Positions 41,895 through 54,000 of a stretch of DNA of 64,000 bases are shown piece by piece. Both the position numbers and the translations under genes were made by a program. Below the pieces are notes generated by a model. That model was not told where the DNA came from and ran no database searches. It saw nothing but the letters and a program-made list of their open reading frames with translations. This DNA is from Prostheceraeus crozeri (Eukaryota; Platyhelminthes; Polycladida; Euryleptidae): assembly GCA_907163375.1 (NCBI GenBank), contig CAJQUW010001401.1, positions 62,001-126,000 of the forward strand, given 5' to 3'. Each line of letters starts with the position of its first letter. Positions within the stretch are counted from its first letter, which is position 1.

Positions 41895-42125
41895 TGGGGC
41901 CGTATGCTAGAACAACCCCTAACTTAGAATCCTAGGTGGTGTGCTTGAACGTCACCCCTAAGTCACTTAGGAAAAAAATCTTAGGGGATCGCTGGGGGTA
42001 CCTAAATTAGGGTTGGGAGTGTTGGTATGCTGAAACAAAGTTAGGAAGAAAATCCTAGGAATTAAATCACAAAATTTTGACGAAATCTAGGAGAACTTAG
42101 ACCCGCCCCTAAGTCAGGAAATATA
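41895..42125. repeat. CCTAAG/CTTAGG-rich MITE-like fragment
   Basis: It starts GGGGCCGTATGCTAGAACAA and holds many CTTAGG, CCTAAG and TCCTAGG copies in both orientations, with a second GGTATGCTGAAAC inside. The GGNCCGTATGCTGAAA start resembles Harbinger-type ends. No second terminus found. Confidence 0.4.
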
Positions 42126-43286
42126 TATCAATTCTTCAACAAATTTTCTGTATGGACTAAATCAGTTAAACCTATTCAATAGTGGTTTAGATTCACTTTT
42201 ATTGAACAGGTATTAAGTGCCTATGTTCATTTCCTAACAATTTTTTGACGCTTTACCCTGTATGCAAAGGTTTTTGATTACGATGACACTTACTATCTGT
42301 CAGATAATTATTGTAGGCTATCAACGACTAATATAAAATTGTATATCGACGACTTCCAACTCTTGAAGAAATCGTGCTGAAGACAGAAACAAAGAAGATC
42401 AGAAATATGACTATTATGCAGAAAAATGATCCGAATGATCAATTCCCGGAAACTTCGGCGGACGATGGAAAGGAACGCCAGCGAGAAATAATAAATAGAT
42501 ACTTTCTTTAATTTCCTTATTTCTAAGTTGGACTTGAATTTCTAGTAATTTTCGTATACACAATATTATTTGCATTGTCACTCTAGTGAATTAAGTCGTT
42601 TTCAAAAATAATCATCTACATTGGAAAATGGAAGGTTGTATTCGACGACATTATCTTGAATTAAGTTGACTAATCTCAATTCACGAGGAAGACTTTGTGT
42701 TGAGTTTATGAGAATATAAGAGCTTACATGTAATTATAGCATTATGAAAAGTGAAGCATGCAATAGTGATTACTTTAAATTTGCATTATTTGCAATTCAA
42801 GGTATAAGATTGTATTGCCAAAGTATTCAATATCAATAACACAGTTTATCTTTTTAATTCATGGTTTTTAATTATTTTTCACTCTTCCTATCTATAAATA
42901 TTTCCTATCTATAGATCTTTGATGGAAGCTAATAATGGGTCGGATACGTCCTGTTATATTCATCATTGGCATGATGAGATTGAATCTACAATATTTGCTG
43001 TGCGCTCCATTCTGATTGGTTGTTGAAATCTACCAGTTCAATGTCAACTCATGTAATAATAAATGCTGGTAAACTGGTGGCACCATCTTGTTAGTAACAA
43101 GATCTATGTTACTAACAAATCTATGTTAGTAACTGGTGGCACCATCTTCTCAATCATGAGATGACGATTATAATGCAGTCTATTTTGTTTAATTTGATGC
43201 AGTATTAGCTGAGCTATCGCCAATTTCATGTTTCGACAACTTTTGTGTTGACGATATGTCCACGGTATTCACTCATTAGTTGAGTA
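42126..43286. other. Nothing firm; one short duplication
   Basis: AT-rich. The block AACTGGTGGCACCATCTT occurs at about 43074 and about 43134, separated by GTTAGTAACA inverted repeats. Confidence 0.4.
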
Positions 43287-43294
43287 ATTAAGAC

Positions 43295-45638
43295 CAGAGT
43301 TTGAAAAGTCGGAATTGGGATTAATTCCGACCCGGAATTAATCCCATTTTTCGTCGGAATTGGAATTGGAATTGACGATATTTAAATCTACTGGAATTGG
43401 AATTGGAATTGACCTTGATAAACCTCAATTCCACTTTTTCGATAGACCTGTGAAAATCTATTTGTACAAAAATTGAAATCCCAGTATTCGGCCGTTGTGT
43501 TAACTGCACGCAGAGATAAGAGAGAGATAGATCGACAGAGCTAGTTTTATTCTATTGTTGAATAAAGGGTGCCAATTGTGACTTTGATGGGCCTACAGCC
43601 CCGGACAATGTTAATTCAGCAATTAAACAAACAATGAAAAGATAATCATCTTTGTTCAATCTGTTATTTAGTCATTTATCATGTAAGATAATTAATCAAA
43701 ATAAAACGATTGTTGAATTTAGTTATTGATTGGATAAGCACAAAAATTGGAGATTAACTTAATTGTTGTCCACACGAAAAAAAATCGGTTTGGAAAGAGG
43801 AAAATTAACCCTGCATTAAAGGGCAGCCTGTCAGTTCAAATCACAATATAGACAGTGTCAACAAATTATTCTTATAATTAATGATTCAATTAAAATGTCA
43901 ATGACATGAAATATTATTCAACTTCCAATCACAACAATTGACAATATTAATTTTCAAGACTATGATTATACAAATACGATACTCAACGATAAAAGAAAAA
44001 CTTTAAACTTGCAGTTCACTTCTTGATGTTGAATTCACTTCAATTCGATCGGACTCACTTATACCAAAATAATATCATAAATATCATGAATATCAGTGTC
44101 ACTTATACCGTCAATCTTCAATCGCGCTCGTTGATGTACGTGTTGCTGCATACGCTACTGTGTTGTTGTTCGCTGGTAGGCAGTTGTAGTTGTTACTTCT
44201 GTAGTCAAGTTACACCGCGAGAGCATGGAGTTCTTCTAACAGCTACTGAAGATGTCGTATGTGTTGTTGTTGGTAGCTGTTGTTGTTTCAATTTCTCATC
44301 GTCTCTAATTTATGCAACTTTTTGACACTTGACGATAAATCCACTTTCTTTTGAAAATTGAAAGCTTCCTTTAATCTCTGCTCGTTAACTTTCGACCCGA
44401 CCACATTTCGCTCTTATCACGGAATTTTTGATCTCCTTTTTTAACATGGACCATTAATCAGTTTTCATGATATCATTTTTATCGTCGTTTTTTCTTTCAT
44501 CAACAATCACGTTATTCGCACATTGAATTTCTTTCTTCTGTCAGTTTATTAATAGATTTATTCGCATCTCTCTCTCTCTCTCATAGAAGTAGATAATAGT
44601 ACACTAGAAGGGAAGTTTGACATCTTGCCTATGTACAATGATGGCACATGGAAAAATCTATGGTTTGTAGATCAGATTCGATCTAAAACATTGTATCATA
44701 TTCAAACTATTTGCCAAGTTGGTTGTGGAAGTTGTTGGCAGCAAATTAATGCAGGATTTTTATGAAGATAATATTAAGTGAGATGGTGGCATTGTTTCAT
44801 GTGGTATAGCCTACTATTCCCTGGGTTGGTATATTGTGTCGATTTGCAGCAGTCATTAACAACTATTTTTCAAAATTCGAATTAAAAATTGGTCCACAAA
44901 GTCATAATTGAAAGTGGGCGGTGCACTGGTTGTAAGAATATCTCAATAATTCAATAGAAAAAATCTAATTATAGGATGATTTCTCCTTCATACGGTTAAG
45001 AAACCCAGCGCTTTTGTCGAATAAACACATTGAAAGCTTCTTCACCGACAATAATTTCTCAGATAAGTGAATAGTCGCTGGAACTTTTCAATTAATCATT
45101 AAATGACACATGTGATATAGTGTGATGATATTTTGGAAGCTGATATTCGAAAGCATGTAAAGATTTTGAAAATTGATCAAATATAGTGAACGGGGGAGCC
45201 CTTTCAAGTAAAATGAATACTCTGAGATTTCTTGACCTCTGATTTCAAGCTGGAGCAATGTATGTTCTGTAAATCGACATTGCAAGTTGAATATGTGACT
45301 GATAATACTCTTGATAGATTATAGGAGCGATATTTCAAAATGATGAACGTACAGAACGTTTTAAAGGATTTAAAACGTTCTTTCGAATTAAAAGAACGGA
45401 TTAAAACTTTCTTTGTCGTCCTGTCGCCGCAGTATTTTGTACATTCACTATTGCTTTTGTGTATGATCTTTGGACAAGGGGCAGCAATCCAGATCACAAT
45501 TTGGCTTGATAAATATAAATACAAATGAGAAAACATGGAAACTAGCTCGCACAATTTGCGTTTTGCCCCAACTTAGTTCCCCCGGCGTGCGCCATAATTT
45601 TCATGCAATTTCCATTCTAGGACTTTCTATGGTACTAT

Positions 45639-45675
<37 letters not shown>

Positions 45676-45769
45676 GTTTGATTCTTTGCTGATCGTTAAT
45701 TTTCTTTTCTCTTTTTCACAAGATGTTGAATATCTCGTTTACGAAACGAAAATGGCGTAGGCTGACCGG

Positions 45770-45840
<71 letters not shown>

Positions 45841-46123
45841 CATGTACACAAAAAAATATGAACTATTAACATGAGAATGCACATAGGAACGACGCAGGGA
45901 ACGGCACACAGGAATAGCGAGGATAGGATACGGGAACATGGGTTAGATTGAAGCGAGGAAACTTTAGATACATTAACATATACGCGTCATGCAATTATCG
46001 GAATTGAATCTCATTATGGAATTGGAATTGAATTGAACTGTTTCGACTGGAATTGGAATTGGAATTAAAATTTCTGACCTGGAATTGGAATTAAAAAATT
46101 TCAGTGGAATTTTTTCAGCTCTG
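43295..46123. mobile_element. hAT-like element with GGAATT-rich arms and 8-bp TSD
   Basis: The ends CAGAGTTTGAAAAG and, inverted, CAGAGCTGAAAAAA are flanked by a perfect 8-bp duplication ATTAAGAC (43287-43294 and 46124-46131). Both arms are built of TGGAATTGGAATT repeats (43310-43440 and 45995-46110). No transposase frame is recognisable, so it is non-autonomous or decayed. It contains (CT)n at 45640-45673 and (TA)n at 45771-45832. Confidence 0.8.
45640..45832. repeat. (CT)n and (TA)n microsatellites
   Basis: About 17 CT dinucleotides at 45640-45673 and about 31 TA dinucleotides at 45771-45832, inside the hAT-like element. Confidence 0.95.
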
Positions 46124-46145
46124 ATTAAGACGTGCACACTTTGAG

Positions 46146-46252
46146 GCAGGGCTGTGGAGCCGGAGCCGAGCCGGAGCCGGAGCCTTAAGGAGCCGATGGT
46201 TTTGGTCGGAGCCGGAGCCGATTTATCACAAAGGCTCCGGCTCCGATAGTTT
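46146..46252. mobile_element. Possible end of another hAT element (GGAGCC repeats)
   Basis: CAGGGCTGTGGAGCCGGAGC with further GGAGCCGGAGCC and an inverted GGCTCCGGCTCC copy near 46228-46241. CAGGGCTGTGGAGTCGGAG is a familiar hAT terminus. No matching second end found to the right. It lies 22 bp beyond the previous hAT element. Confidence 0.5.
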
Positions 46253-46722
46253 GAGCTTTGATATAAATCTAGAATTTTGAAAGTTATTAATTGGCATCAT
46301 AAAAAATTAAATCATTTGAAATCTAAAGATATGTCTTTTAAGTATACCAATGATCTGTCCTCCACGATATCTTTCTTTGCAGTTGCCGCCTTCTTTTGTA
46401 TTATATTTATTATATATTTACACACATGTGTAATATTTTTTATTGCATATGTTTCGTAAGACTAATTTCCATATTGACAACGTATTCTCCAAAATCCATT
46501 AATTTGAAGACTTATTATATGCATGCTAACTAGATGATTGTAGATTCCTAGAGACAAGTCGCCAGTCATTTATGTACACATTTCCAGTTCAGTCAGCAAA
46601 GATAATGTAGCTACATTTCTTGCGCAATGTCTTAAATCTAATACGGTTACTATGTAGGCTATCATCTATCGGTATGGTTACTGGCATCTGTGACAATGCC
46701 AATTTCCTTAGATTGTATTGTA
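46253..46722. other. Nothing recognised
   Basis: AT-rich sequence with no supported feature; it may be the body of the hAT-type end at 46146. Confidence 0.35.
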
Positions 46723-47149
46723 GGCTTTTGTGCAGTCCCCCCACCAACATTTTTCAAAACAATTGATTATTCAATTTGATCAATTTTGATTGGAGGGATA
46801 ACTCTTCACACTCACACGAATGACCTGACTACAAGTCCTCACATGGCTATAGCAATAAGCGACCCAGCCACTTCTAGTGGCGCCCTATTATTTTAAAGGT
46901 ATCTCATTCACAATGAATTTCCTTTGACTTCAAAATTCAAAGGGTATATTTCAATGCGAAAAACCCGAATGCAAATTACAATGTTGACTTGCTGACGAAG
47001 TTTGCGACCATGACATCGCAATTACCCACGTAGATTTTTACAACAGCACGGAATGCTTCACTCAAACCGGTGATGCTGAAACGGACATCCAATGGTGCTG
47101 CATCTTTTGATCAGAGAAAAAATGGGGGGGGGAGGACTGCACAAGAGCC
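46723..47149. mobile_element. ~427-bp non-autonomous element with inverted ends
   Basis: The left end GGCTTTTGTGCAGTCCCCCC and the right end, inverted, GGCTCTTGTGCAGTCCTCCC match well. GTA on both outer sides may be a 3-bp duplication. No coding capacity. Confidence 0.55.
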
Positions 47150-48011
47150 GTATCGTGTAATAATATTTCCCCAAATGTCATAGACCTGTGGATTTCAAGA
47201 ATTTTCATTATTATTTTTTCCGTCTGTCAACACTTAATATGCTTAAATGTTTTTAAACAATAAAAAAAGACTGTGACGCTCTCAATAAAGGCGCCTTTTG
47301 ACCTCCCTTTTCTATGTGACATTAAACCGCACGTGCATTCGAAAGCTAGCAAAGTAGATGGGATTTCTGCTCGGTGCTCGCAGTCAAATTTTTATTATGC
47401 ATAGCACCCTGCAACATACTGTGTGATACTCCGAGTTCAGTTTCATCAGCCTAACCATCATCAGAGGAATAGTGGTAATGTGTTATACATAAATTGAATA
47501 TAATAATATACATGAATCATTGATGAATTATTTAGTGCAATTTTACGCCATAATGAAAAATACGAAATTAATGTAATGTAAGTTAGGCCTCAACTTATTA
47601 AGTATGCTGCATAGAATTACAAAGCTTGTCCTAAATTAGATATTTTTAATTTTTTAAGTATAATTTTCAATTGTACATTTCTAGCCTACACTGCAATGAG
47701 GCTATCTAAATTACAATTTCTACAGTATGATGAGTCGTGGGCTACCCACCGATCATATTATTCATGGACCAACAGACTATTGAATAAAGGCAATAACAAA
47801 TAACAATAACAACCTAAGCTAGCCTACAGACACTTTAATATTCAATAAGGCAATTGATATCTTTATTGATACGGTATATTTGGCTATATAGCCGATACCC
47901 TTTCCATGTTCGAGTAGATACAGGCCCTATAAGCTATTTAGAGGCATACGCTATCCAGTTTCATATTCAAGCTTTGTTAAAAAGCTTATACTACTATTCG
48001 GCCCCTGTGCA
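47150..48011. other. Nothing recognised, left flank of the satellite
   Basis: AT-rich sequence up to the first satellite base. No feature supported. Confidence 0.4.
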
Positions 48012-51000
48012 GAGTTAGAATTTGGGACGTTTTGGTGTGTAGCGCCCAAACGAACCATCGGATGAGAAAACGGAGGCCAGATTCGGATTCAGCGTGAAAT
48101 TCTGCATCGGTATGGTGAATTTGAACGCCATCGGAGAGAAAAAATTTTCGCTGACGTCCCCCCCCCTCTGGACAGCTCGCTTCGATTTTGGCTTCCAGTG
48201 GACGGATTTTGTCGTGCCATAGCTCGTTTGAAAGCTAAGAGTGAGACAAATTCACTGAAAGAATCGGCTTGTTCCTATCTGTCTTCGTTTAGATGTGAGA
48301 CGCCATTTAAGATTTTGGGACATTGGCGAAAAACGACAGAGTTAGAATTTGGGACGTTTTGGGCTGTAGCTTCAAAACGAAGCATCGGATTGGAAAACGG
48401 ATTTCAGATTTGGAATCAGCGTGAAATTCTCTATCTGTATGGTGAGTTTCAAGTCAATCGGCGAGAAAAAATTTTCAACATTTTTCGAAAAACGACAGAG
48501 TTAGAATTTGGGACGTTTGGTGTGTAGCGCCAAAACGAACCATCGGATGGGAAAACGGAGGCCAGATTCGGATTCAGCGTGAAATTCTGCATCGGTATGG
48601 TGAATTTGAACGCAATCGAGAGAAAAAATTTTCGCTGACGTCCCCCCCTCTGGACAGCTCGCTTCGATTTTGGCTTCCAGTGGACGGATTTTGTCGTGCC
48701 ATAGCTCGTTTGAAAGCTAAGAGTGAGACAAATTCACTGAAAGAATCGGCTTGTTCCTATCTGTCTTCGTTTAGATGTGAGACGCCATTTAAGATTTTGG
48801 GACATTGGCGAAAAACGACAGAGTTAGAATTTTGGGACGTTTTTGGGCTGTAGCTTCAAAACGAAGCATCGGATTGGAAAACGGATTTCAGATTTGGAAT
48901 CAGCGTGAAATTCTCTATCTGTATGGTGAGTTTCAAGTCAATCGGCGAGAAAAAATTTTCAACATTTTTCGAAAAAACGACAGAGTTAGAATTTGGGACG
49001 TTTTGGTGTGTAGCGCCCAAACGAACCATCGGATGAGAAAACGGAGGCCAGATTCGGATTCAGCGTGAAATTCTGCATCGGTATGGTGAATTTGAACGCC
49101 ATCGGAGAGAAAAAATTTTCGCTGACGTCCCCCCCCTCTGGACAGCTCGCTTCGATTTTGGCTTCCAGTGGACGGATTTTGTCGTGCCATAGCTCGTTTG
49201 AAAGCTAAGAGTGAGACAAATTCACTGAAAGAATCGGCTTGTTCCTATCTGTCTTCGTTTAGATGTGAGACGCCATTTAAGATTTTGGGACATTGGCGAA
49301 AAACGACAGAGTTAGAATTTGGGACGTTTTGGGCTGTAGCTTCAAAACGAAGCATCGGATTGGAAAACGGATTTCAGATTTGGAATCAGCGTGAAATTCT
49401 CTATCTGTATGGTGAGTTTCAAGTCAATCGGCGAGAAAAAATTTTCAACATTTTTCGAAAAAACGACAGAGTTAGAATTTGGGACGTTTTGGTGTGTAGC
49501 GCCCAAACGAACCATCGGATGAGAAAACGGAGGCCAGATTCGGATTCAGCGTGAAATTCTGCATCGGTATGGTGAATTTGAACGCCATCGGAGAGAAAAA
49601 ATTTTCGCTGACGTCCCCCCCCCCTCTGGACAGCTCGCTTCGATTTTGGCTTCCAGTGGACGGATTTTGTCGTGCCATAGCTCGTTTGAAAGCTAAGAGT
49701 GAGACAAATTCACTGAAAGAATCGGCTTGTTCCTATCTGTCTTCGTTTAGATGTGAGACGCCATTTAAGATTTTGGGACATTGGCGAAAAACGACAGAGT
49801 TAGAATTTGGGACGTTTTGGGCTGTAGCTTCAAAACGAAGCATCGGATTGGAAAACGGATTTCAGATTTGGAATCAGCGTGAAATTCTCTATCTGTATGG
49901 TGAGTTTCAAGTCAATCGGCGAGAAAAAATTTTCAACATTTTTCGAAAAAACGACAGAGTTAGAATTTGGGACGTTTTGGTGTGTAGCGCCCAAACGAAC
50001 CATCGGATGAGAAAACGGAGGCCAGATTCGGATTCAGCGTGAAATTCTGCATCGGTATGGTGAATTTGAACGCCATCGGAGAGAAAAATTTTCGCTGACG
50101 TCCCCCCCCTCTGGACAGCTCGCTTCGATTTTGGCTTCCAGTGGACGGATTTTGTCGTGCCATAGCTCGTTTGAAAGCTAAGAGTGAGACAAATTCACTG
50201 AAAGAATCGGCTTGTTCCTATCTGTCTTCGTTTAGATGTGAGACGCCATTTAAGATTTTGGGACATTGGCGAAAAACGACAGAGTTAGAATTTGGGACGT
50301 TTTGGGCTGTAGCTTCAAAACGAAGCATCGGATTGGAAAACGGATTTCAGATTTGGAATCAGCGTGAAATTCTCTATCTGTATGGTGAGTTTCAAGGCAA
50401 TCGGCGAGAAAAAATTTTCAACATTTTTCGAAAAAACGACAGAGTTAGAATTTGGGACGTTTTGGTGTGTAGCGCCCAAACGAACCATCGGATGAGAAAA
50501 CGGAGGCCAGATTCGGATTCAGCGTGAAATTCTGCATCGGTATGGTGAATTTGAACGCCATCGGAGAGAAAAAATTTTCGCTGACGTCCCCCCCCTCTGG
50601 ACAGCTCGCTTCGATTTTGGCTTCCAGTGGACGGATTTGTCGTGCCATAGCTCGTTTGAAAGCTAAGAGTGAGACAAATTCACTGAAAGAATCGGCTTGT
50701 TCCTATCTGTCTTCGTTTAGATGTGAGACGCCATTTAAGATTTTGGGACATTGGCGAAAAACGACAGAGTTAGAATTTGGGACGTTTTGGGCTGTAGCTT
50801 CAAAACGAAGCATCGGATTGGAAAACGGATTTCAGATTTGGAATCAGCGTGAAATTCTCTATCTGTATGGTGAGTTTCAAGGCAATCGGCGAGAAAAAAT
50901 TTTCAACATTTTTCGAAAAAACGACAGAGTTAGAATTTGGGACGTTTTGGTGTGTAGCGCCCAAACGAACCATCGGATGAGAAAACGGAGGCCAGATTCG

Positions 51001-54000
51001 GATTCAGCGTGAAATTCTGCATCGGTATGGTGAATTTGAACGCCATCGGAGAGAAAAAATTTTCGCTGACGTCCCCCCCCCTCTGGACAGCTCGCTTCGA
51101 TTTGGCTTCCAGTGGACGGATTTTGTCGTGCCATAGCTCGTTTGAAAGCTAAGAGTGAGACAAATTCACTGAAAGAATCGGCTTGTTCCTATCTGTCTTC
51201 GTTTAGATGTGAGACGCCATTTAAGATTTTGGGACATTGGCGAAAAACGACAGAGTTAGAATTTGGGACGTTTTGGGCTGTAGCTTCAAAACGAAGCATC
51301 GGATTGGAAAACGGATTTCAGATTTGGAATCAGCGTGAAATTCTCTATCTGTATGGTGAGTTTCAAGTCAATCGGCGAGAAAAAATTTTCAACATTTTTC
51401 GAAAAAACGACAGAGTTAGAATTTGGGACGTTTTGGTGTGTAGCGCCCAAACGAACCATCGGATGAGAAAACGGAGGCCAGATTCGGATTCAGCGTGAAA
51501 TTCTGCATCGGTATGGTGAATTTGAACGCCATCGGAGAGAAAAAATTTTCGCTGACGTCCCCCCCCCTCTGGACAGCTCGCTTCGATTTTGGCTTCCAGT
51601 GGACGGATTTTGTCGTGCCATAGCTCGTTTGAAAGCTAAGAGTGAGACAAATTCAGTGAAAGAATCGGCTTGTTCCTATCTGTCTTCGTTTAGATGTGAG
51701 ACGCCATTTAAGATTTTGGGACATTGGCGAAAAACGACAGAGTTAGAATTTGGGACGTTTCGGGCTGTAGCTTCAAAACGAAGCATCGGATTGGAAAACG
51801 GATTTCAGATTTGGAATCAGCGTGAAATTCTCTATCTGTATGGTGAGTTTCAAGTCAATCGGCGAGAAAAAATTTTCAACATTTTTCGAAAAAACGACAG
51901 AGTTAGAATTTGGGACGTTTTGGTGTGTAGCGCCCAAACGAACCATCGGATGAGAAAACGGAGGCCAGATTCGGATTCAGCGTGAAATTCTGCATCGGTA
52001 TGGTGAATTTGAACGCCATCGGAGAGAAAAAATTTTCGCTGACGTCCCCCCCCTCTGGACAGCTCGCTTCGATTTTGGCTTCCAGTGGACGGATTTTGTC
52101 GTGCCATAGCTCGTTTGAAAGCTAAGAGTGAGACAAATTCACTGAAAGAATCGGCTTGTTCCTATCTGTCTTCGTTTAGATGTGAGACGCCATTTAAGAT
52201 TTTGGGACATTGGCGAAAAACGACAGAGTTAGAATTTGGGACGTTTTGGGCTGTAGCTTCAAAACGAAGCATCGGATTGGAAAACGGATTTCAGATTTGG
52301 AATCAGCGTGAAATTCTCTATCTGTATGGTGAGTTTCAAGGCAATCGGCGAGAAAAAATTTTCAACATTTTTCGAAAAAACGACAGAGTTAGAATTTGGG
52401 ACGTTTTGGTGTGTAGCGCCCAAACGAACCATCGGATGAGAAAACGGAGGCCAGATTCGGATTCAGCGTGAAATTCTGCATCGGTATGGTGAATTTGAAC
52501 GCCATCGGAGAGAAAAAATTTTCGCTGACGTCCCCCCCCTCTGGACAGCTCGCTTCGATTCTGGCTTCCAGTGGACGGATTTTGTCGTGCCATAGCTCGT
52601 TTGAAAGCTAAGAGTGAGACAAATTCACTGAAAGAATCGGCTTGTTCCTATCTGTCTTCGTTTAGATGTGAGACGCCATTTAAGATTTTGGGACATTGGC
52701 GAAAAACGACAGAGTTAGAATTTGGGACGTTTTGGGCTGTAGCTTCAAAACGAAGCATCGGATTGGAAAACGGATTTCAGATTTGGAATCAGCGTGAAAT
52801 TCTCTATCTGTATGGTGAGTTTCAAGGCAATCGGCGAGAAAAAATTTTCAACATTTTTCGAAAAAACGACAGAGTTAGAATTTGGGACGTTTTGGTGTGT
52901 AGCGCCCAAACGAACCATCGGATGAGAAAACGGAGGCCAGATTCGGATTCAGCGTGAAATTCTGCATCGGTATGGTGAATTTGAACGCCATCGGAGAGAA
53001 AAAATTTTCGCTGACGTCCCCCCCCCTCTGGACAGCTCGCTTCGATTTTGGCTTCCAGTGGACGGATTTTGTCGTGCCATAGCTCGTTTGAAAGCTAAGA
53101 GTGAGACAAATTCACTGAAAGAATCGGCTTGTTCCTATCTGTCTTCGTTTAGATGTGAGACGCCATTTAAGATTTTGGGACATTGGCGAAAAACGACAGA
53201 GTTAGAATTTGGGACGTTTTGGGCTGTAGCTTCAAAACGAAGCATCGGATTGGAAAACGGATTTCAGATTTGGAATCAGCGTGAAATTCTCTATCTGTAT
53301 GGTGAGTTTCAAGGCAATCGGCGAGAAAAAATTTTCAACATTTTTCGAAAAAACGACAGAGTTAGAATTTGGGACGTTTTGGTGTGTAGCGCCCAAACGA
53401 ACCATCGGATGAGAAAACGGAGGCCAGATTCGGATTCAGCGTGAAATTCTGCATCGGTATGGTGAATTTGAACGCCATCGGAGAGAAAAAATTTTCGCTG
53501 ACGTCCCCCCCCCTCTGGACAGCTCGCTTCGATTTTGGCTTCCAGTGGACGGATTTTGTCGTGCCATAGCTCGTTTGAAAGCTAAGAGTGAGACAAATTC
53601 ACTGAAAGAATCGGCTTGTTCCTATCTGTCTTCGTTTAGATGTGAGACGCCATTTAATATTTTGGGACATTGGCGAAAAACGACAGAGTTAGAATTTGGG
53701 ACGTTTTGGGCTGTAGCTTCAAAACGAAGCATCGGATTGGAAAACGGATTTCAGATTTGGAATCAGCGTGAAATTCTCTATCTGTATGGTGAGTTTCAAG
53801 GCAATCGGCGAGAAAAAATTTTCAACATTTTTCGAAAAAACGACAGAGTTAGAATTTGGGACGTTTTGGTGTGTAGCGCCCAAACGAACCATCGGATGAG
53901 AAAACGGAGGCCAGATTCGGATTCAGCGTGAAATTCTGCATCGGTATGGTGAATTTGAACGCCATCGGAGAGAAAAATTTTCGCTGACGTCCCCCCCCCT

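Noticed and set aside
45696-45939. Frames with long Tyr-Ile repeats
   Set aside because: Translation of the (TA)n microsatellite.
40655-48011. Further upstream peptidase exons
   Set aside because: No segment with propeller motifs (such as WSP or YPKAG) and suitable splice sites was found.
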